Positions 7,773 to 9,507 of a stretch of 9,507 nucleotides of DNA are shown here, one piece after another. Each line of letters begins with the position of its first letter. The first letter of the stretch is position 1. Both the position numbers and the translations under genes were made by a program. A model generated the notes under the pieces. That model made no database searches, was not told the DNA's origin, and saw nothing but the letters and a program-made list of their open reading frames with translations. Source of the stretch: an uncultured Aquimarina sp. (GTDB taxonomy: Bacteria > Bacteroidota > Bacteroidia > Flavobacteriales > Flavobacteriaceae); NCBI GenBank assembly GCA_937958735.1, contig CALGNG010000213.1:1-9507 (forward strand), given 5' to 3'.

Positions 7773-8895
7773 AATAATTTAGTGTTTCATAACCTGCTTC
7801 TTTCAAAAACTGATCCTTTTTCATTAATTTTAAATCCGACCTCATCATATCCTTTACTAAGCCATTTAAATTATATTCTGGCACCCATCCTAATTTTTCT
7901 TTGGCTTTTGTAGGGTCTCCAATTAACAAATCTACCTCTGTAGGTCTAAAGTAGGTTGGATCAATAGATAAAATCTCTTTCCCTATTTCAATCTGATAAT
8001 CTTTATTATTACAAGACACAACAAAAGCTTTTTCATCAACTCCAAATCCTTTAAACTCTAATTCGATCCCAACTTCCTTAAAAGCCATACGAACAAAATC
8101 TCTAACAGTTGTTGTCTTACCAGTCGCAATTACCCAATCCTCTGCTTTATTGGCTTGTAAGATCATCCACATCATACGTACATAATCTTTTGCATGTCCC
8201 CAATCTCTTTTTGCATCTAAATTACCTAAATAGACTTTATCTTGTAAACCTAAAGCAATTTTAGCTACAGCACGTGTAATCTTTCTTGTAACAAATGTTT
8301 CTCCTCGCCTTGGAGACTCATGGTTAAATAAAATACCATTACAAGCAAACATATCGTAAGCCTCTCTATAGTTTTTCGTAATCCAAAACCCATATATTTT
8401 AGCTACTCCGTATGGAGAACGCGGGTAAAAAGGTGAATTTTCATCGTAAAAGCCTTTTTCGTTTTTATTTTCTGGTAGCCCTCCATATAATTCTGATGTC
8501 GAAGCTTGATAAATACGAGTCTTCTTTTCTAAACCTAAAATCCTTACAGCTTCTAAAATTCTTAACGTCCCTAGCCCATCTACATTACCTACATATTCGG
8601 GAGAATCAAAAGAAACTTTTACATGGGACATAGCTCCTAAATTGTAAATTTCATTTGGTTGACATTCTTGAATTATTCTAGTTAAATTCATAGAATCGGT
8701 AAGGTCTCCATAATGCAATTTCAATCTTTGGTTAGGATCATGTGGATCTTGATACAAATGATCAATACGATCTGTATTAAATAAAGAAGATCTTCTTTTT
8801 ATCCCATGAACTTCATAACCTTTTTCTAATAATAATTCTGCTAAATATGATCCATCTTGACCAGTGATTCCAGTGATTAAAGCAACTTTCTTCAT
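7765..8895 (-). CDS. gmd: GDP-mannose 4,6-dehydratase
   Basis: A full-length (376-residue) extended short-chain dehydrogenase that converts GDP-D-mannose to GDP-4-keto-6-deoxy-D-mannose, the first step to GDP-L-fucose and also to GDP-rhamnose, GDP-perosamine and related sugars. The Rossmann glycine motif is [12 protein letters not shown] (9-20), followed by the NADP-type [11 protein letters not shown] (34-44) region that GMDs use at the tetramer interface. Catalytic residues are visible as Thr133 and Glu135 in ASTSELYG and as the Tyr162-x3-Lys166 pair in PRSPYGVAK. Also characteristic are [17 protein letters not shown] (190-206) and [16 protein letters not shown] (224-239). Its ATG shares one base with the fcl stop codon (TAATG), and its end overlaps the acyltransferase start. 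Sampled blocks have about 30-35% G+C, higher than the central genes, as expected for a conserved sugar-nucleotide gene. Confidence 0.97.
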   Translation of the reverse strand: MKKVALITGITGQDGSYLAELLLEKGYEVHGIKRRSSLFNTDRIDHLYQDPHDPNQRLKLHYGDLTDSMNLTRIIQECQPNEIYNLGAMSHVKVSFDSPEYVGNVDGLGTLRILEAVRILGLEKKTRIYQASTSELYGGLPENKNEKGFYDENSPFYPRSPYGVAKIYGFWITKNYREAYDMFACNGILFNHESPRRGETFVTRKITRAVAKIALGLQDKVYLGNLDAKRDWGHAKDYVRMMWMILQANKAEDWVIATGKTTTVRDFVRMAFKEVGIELEFKGFGVDEKAFVVSCNNKDYQIEIGKEILSIDPTYFRPTEVDLLIGDPTKAKEKLGWVPEYNLNGLVKDMMRSDLKLMKKDQFLKEAGYETLNYFE

Positions 8896-9507
8896 TATAA
8901 TTTTACTTCCTTAATTTGATCAATATTTTTTAAAAACCAATTATATGTTTTTTCTACCCCTTCTCTTAATTCTACCTTATGCTTCCATCCCAATTCATGC
9001 ATCTTAGATACATCCATCAATTTTCGAGGAGTACCATCTGGCTTAGAACTATCCCATATAATCTCTCCTTTATGTCCAATAACATCCTGAATAGTTTCTG
9101 CCAATTTTTTAATTGTTAAATCTTCTCCAGTCCCAATGTTATACAAATGTTCTGGTAATTTATTTTCTAAGGCAAAAATTACAGCTTTTGCCATATCGTC
9201 TACAAATAAAAATTCCCGCATAGGTGTTCCACTTCCCCATAAAACAACTGGATCGTTTCCCTTTATTTTAGCTTCATGAAATTTGCGAATCATAGCAGGC
9301 AAAACATGCGATGTATTTAAATCAAAATTATCATGAGTTCCATATAAATTTGTTGGCATTAAACTCACATAATCTTTCCCAAACTGTTTTCTAACTGCCT
9401 CACAAGCTTTTACTCCTGATATTTTAGCTATTGCATACCACTCATTAGTAGGCTCTAATGTATCTGTTAATAGATATTCTTCTCTTAACGGTTGCTTAGA
9501 TAATTTC
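8895..9507 (-). CDS. fcl: GDP-L-fucose synthase, N-terminus beyond the window
   Basis: The C-terminal 204 residues or so of GDP-4-keto-6-deoxy-D-mannose 3,5-epimerase-4-reductase (Fcl/WcaG), which finishes GDP-L-fucose from the Gmd product using NADPH. Reading in from the right edge the frame gives [15 protein letters not shown], then [11 protein letters not shown] with the catalytic Tyr-x3-Lys pair (codons 9423-9437), then [45 protein letters not shown] and [11 protein letters not shown], all strongly characteristic. The frame is open to the last base, so the gene continues beyond 9507; a GTG at 9366-9368 is an internal valine ([11 protein letters not shown]) and not a start. The N-terminal NADP-binding glycine motif is not visible. 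It precedes gmd in transcription order and shares one base with it, so the pair probably works as one module. Confidence 0.96.
   Translation of the reverse strand, partial: KLSKQPLREEYLLTDTLEPTNEWYAIAKISGVKACEAVRKQFGKDYVSLMPTNLYGTHDNFDLNTSHVLPAMIRKFHEAKIKGNDPVVLWGSGTPMREFLFVDDMAKAVIFALENKLPEHLYNIGTGEDLTIKKLAETIQDVIGHKGEIIWDSSKPDGTPRKLMDVSKMHELGWKHKVELREGVEKTYNWFLKNIDQIKEVKL

Noticed and set aside
7765..7790. Frameshift separating gmd from the acyltransferase or breaking either gene
   Set aside because: Both proteins are complete at the junction: gmd ends at normal length and the acyltransferase signature begins at residue 4. A short overlap explains the arrangement without a mutation.
8412..8633. 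73-codon plus-strand open frame
   Set aside because: It is antisense to gmd, whose protein is conserved across this whole stretch, including the catalytic residues. No independent signal supports it.
9366..9368. GTG as the start of the GDP-L-fucose synthase gene
   Set aside because: The same frame stays open to the window edge and encodes clear Fcl sequence upstream, including the catalytic Tyr-x3-Lys. The GTG is an internal valine codon.

Overview
The window is most of one surface-polysaccharide (O-antigen, capsule or exopolysaccharide) gene cluster. The DNA is very AT-rich, and the genes start almost without Shine-Dalgarno sequences. Protein flavour, codon choice (many Lys, Asn, Ile and Phe) and the style of the glycosyltransferases all point to the Bacteroidota, most likely a marine or aquatic flavobacterium; the species cannot be named from this sequence.

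Layout: nine genes lie head to tail on the minus strand, so transcription runs from position 9507 down to 95. In transcription order they are: GDP-L-fucose synthase (fcl, N-terminus outside the window), GDP-mannose 4,6-dehydratase (gmd), a membrane acyltransferase-3 (OafA type), a Wzx flippase, a Wzy/O-antigen-ligase-type polymerase, a GT4 glycosyltransferase, a polysaccharide pyruvyltransferase-family protein, a second GT-B glycosyltransferase, and a hexapeptide-repeat acetyltransferase. Gaps between genes range from an 11-base overlap to 6 bases, so this looks like one translationally coupled operon whose promoter lies beyond 9507. No stretch over 300 bases lacks a gene, and I see no tRNA, rRNA, CRISPR array or riboswitch.

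How the genes fit together: Gmd and Fcl turn GDP-mannose into GDP-L-fucose. The two glycosyltransferases extend a lipid-linked repeat unit in the cytoplasm. The pyruvyltransferase-like, acetyltransferase and acyltransferase proteins probably decorate sugars. Wzx would flip the unit and Wzy would polymerise it. The priming transferase, the chain-length and export proteins, and most glycosyltransferases are not in the window.

The left edge (1 to about 113) is different. It is plus-strand, about 44% G+C, and holds the end of an unrecognised gene. This is followed by a good Shine-Dalgarno sequence and an ATG whose reading frame runs almost at once into the opposite-strand acetyltransferase gene. 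The switch to about 18% G+C over the next 60 bases looks like a recombination or insertion junction. It is the most unusual thing in an otherwise conventional polysaccharide cluster; I found no convincing evidence for a wholly new system.
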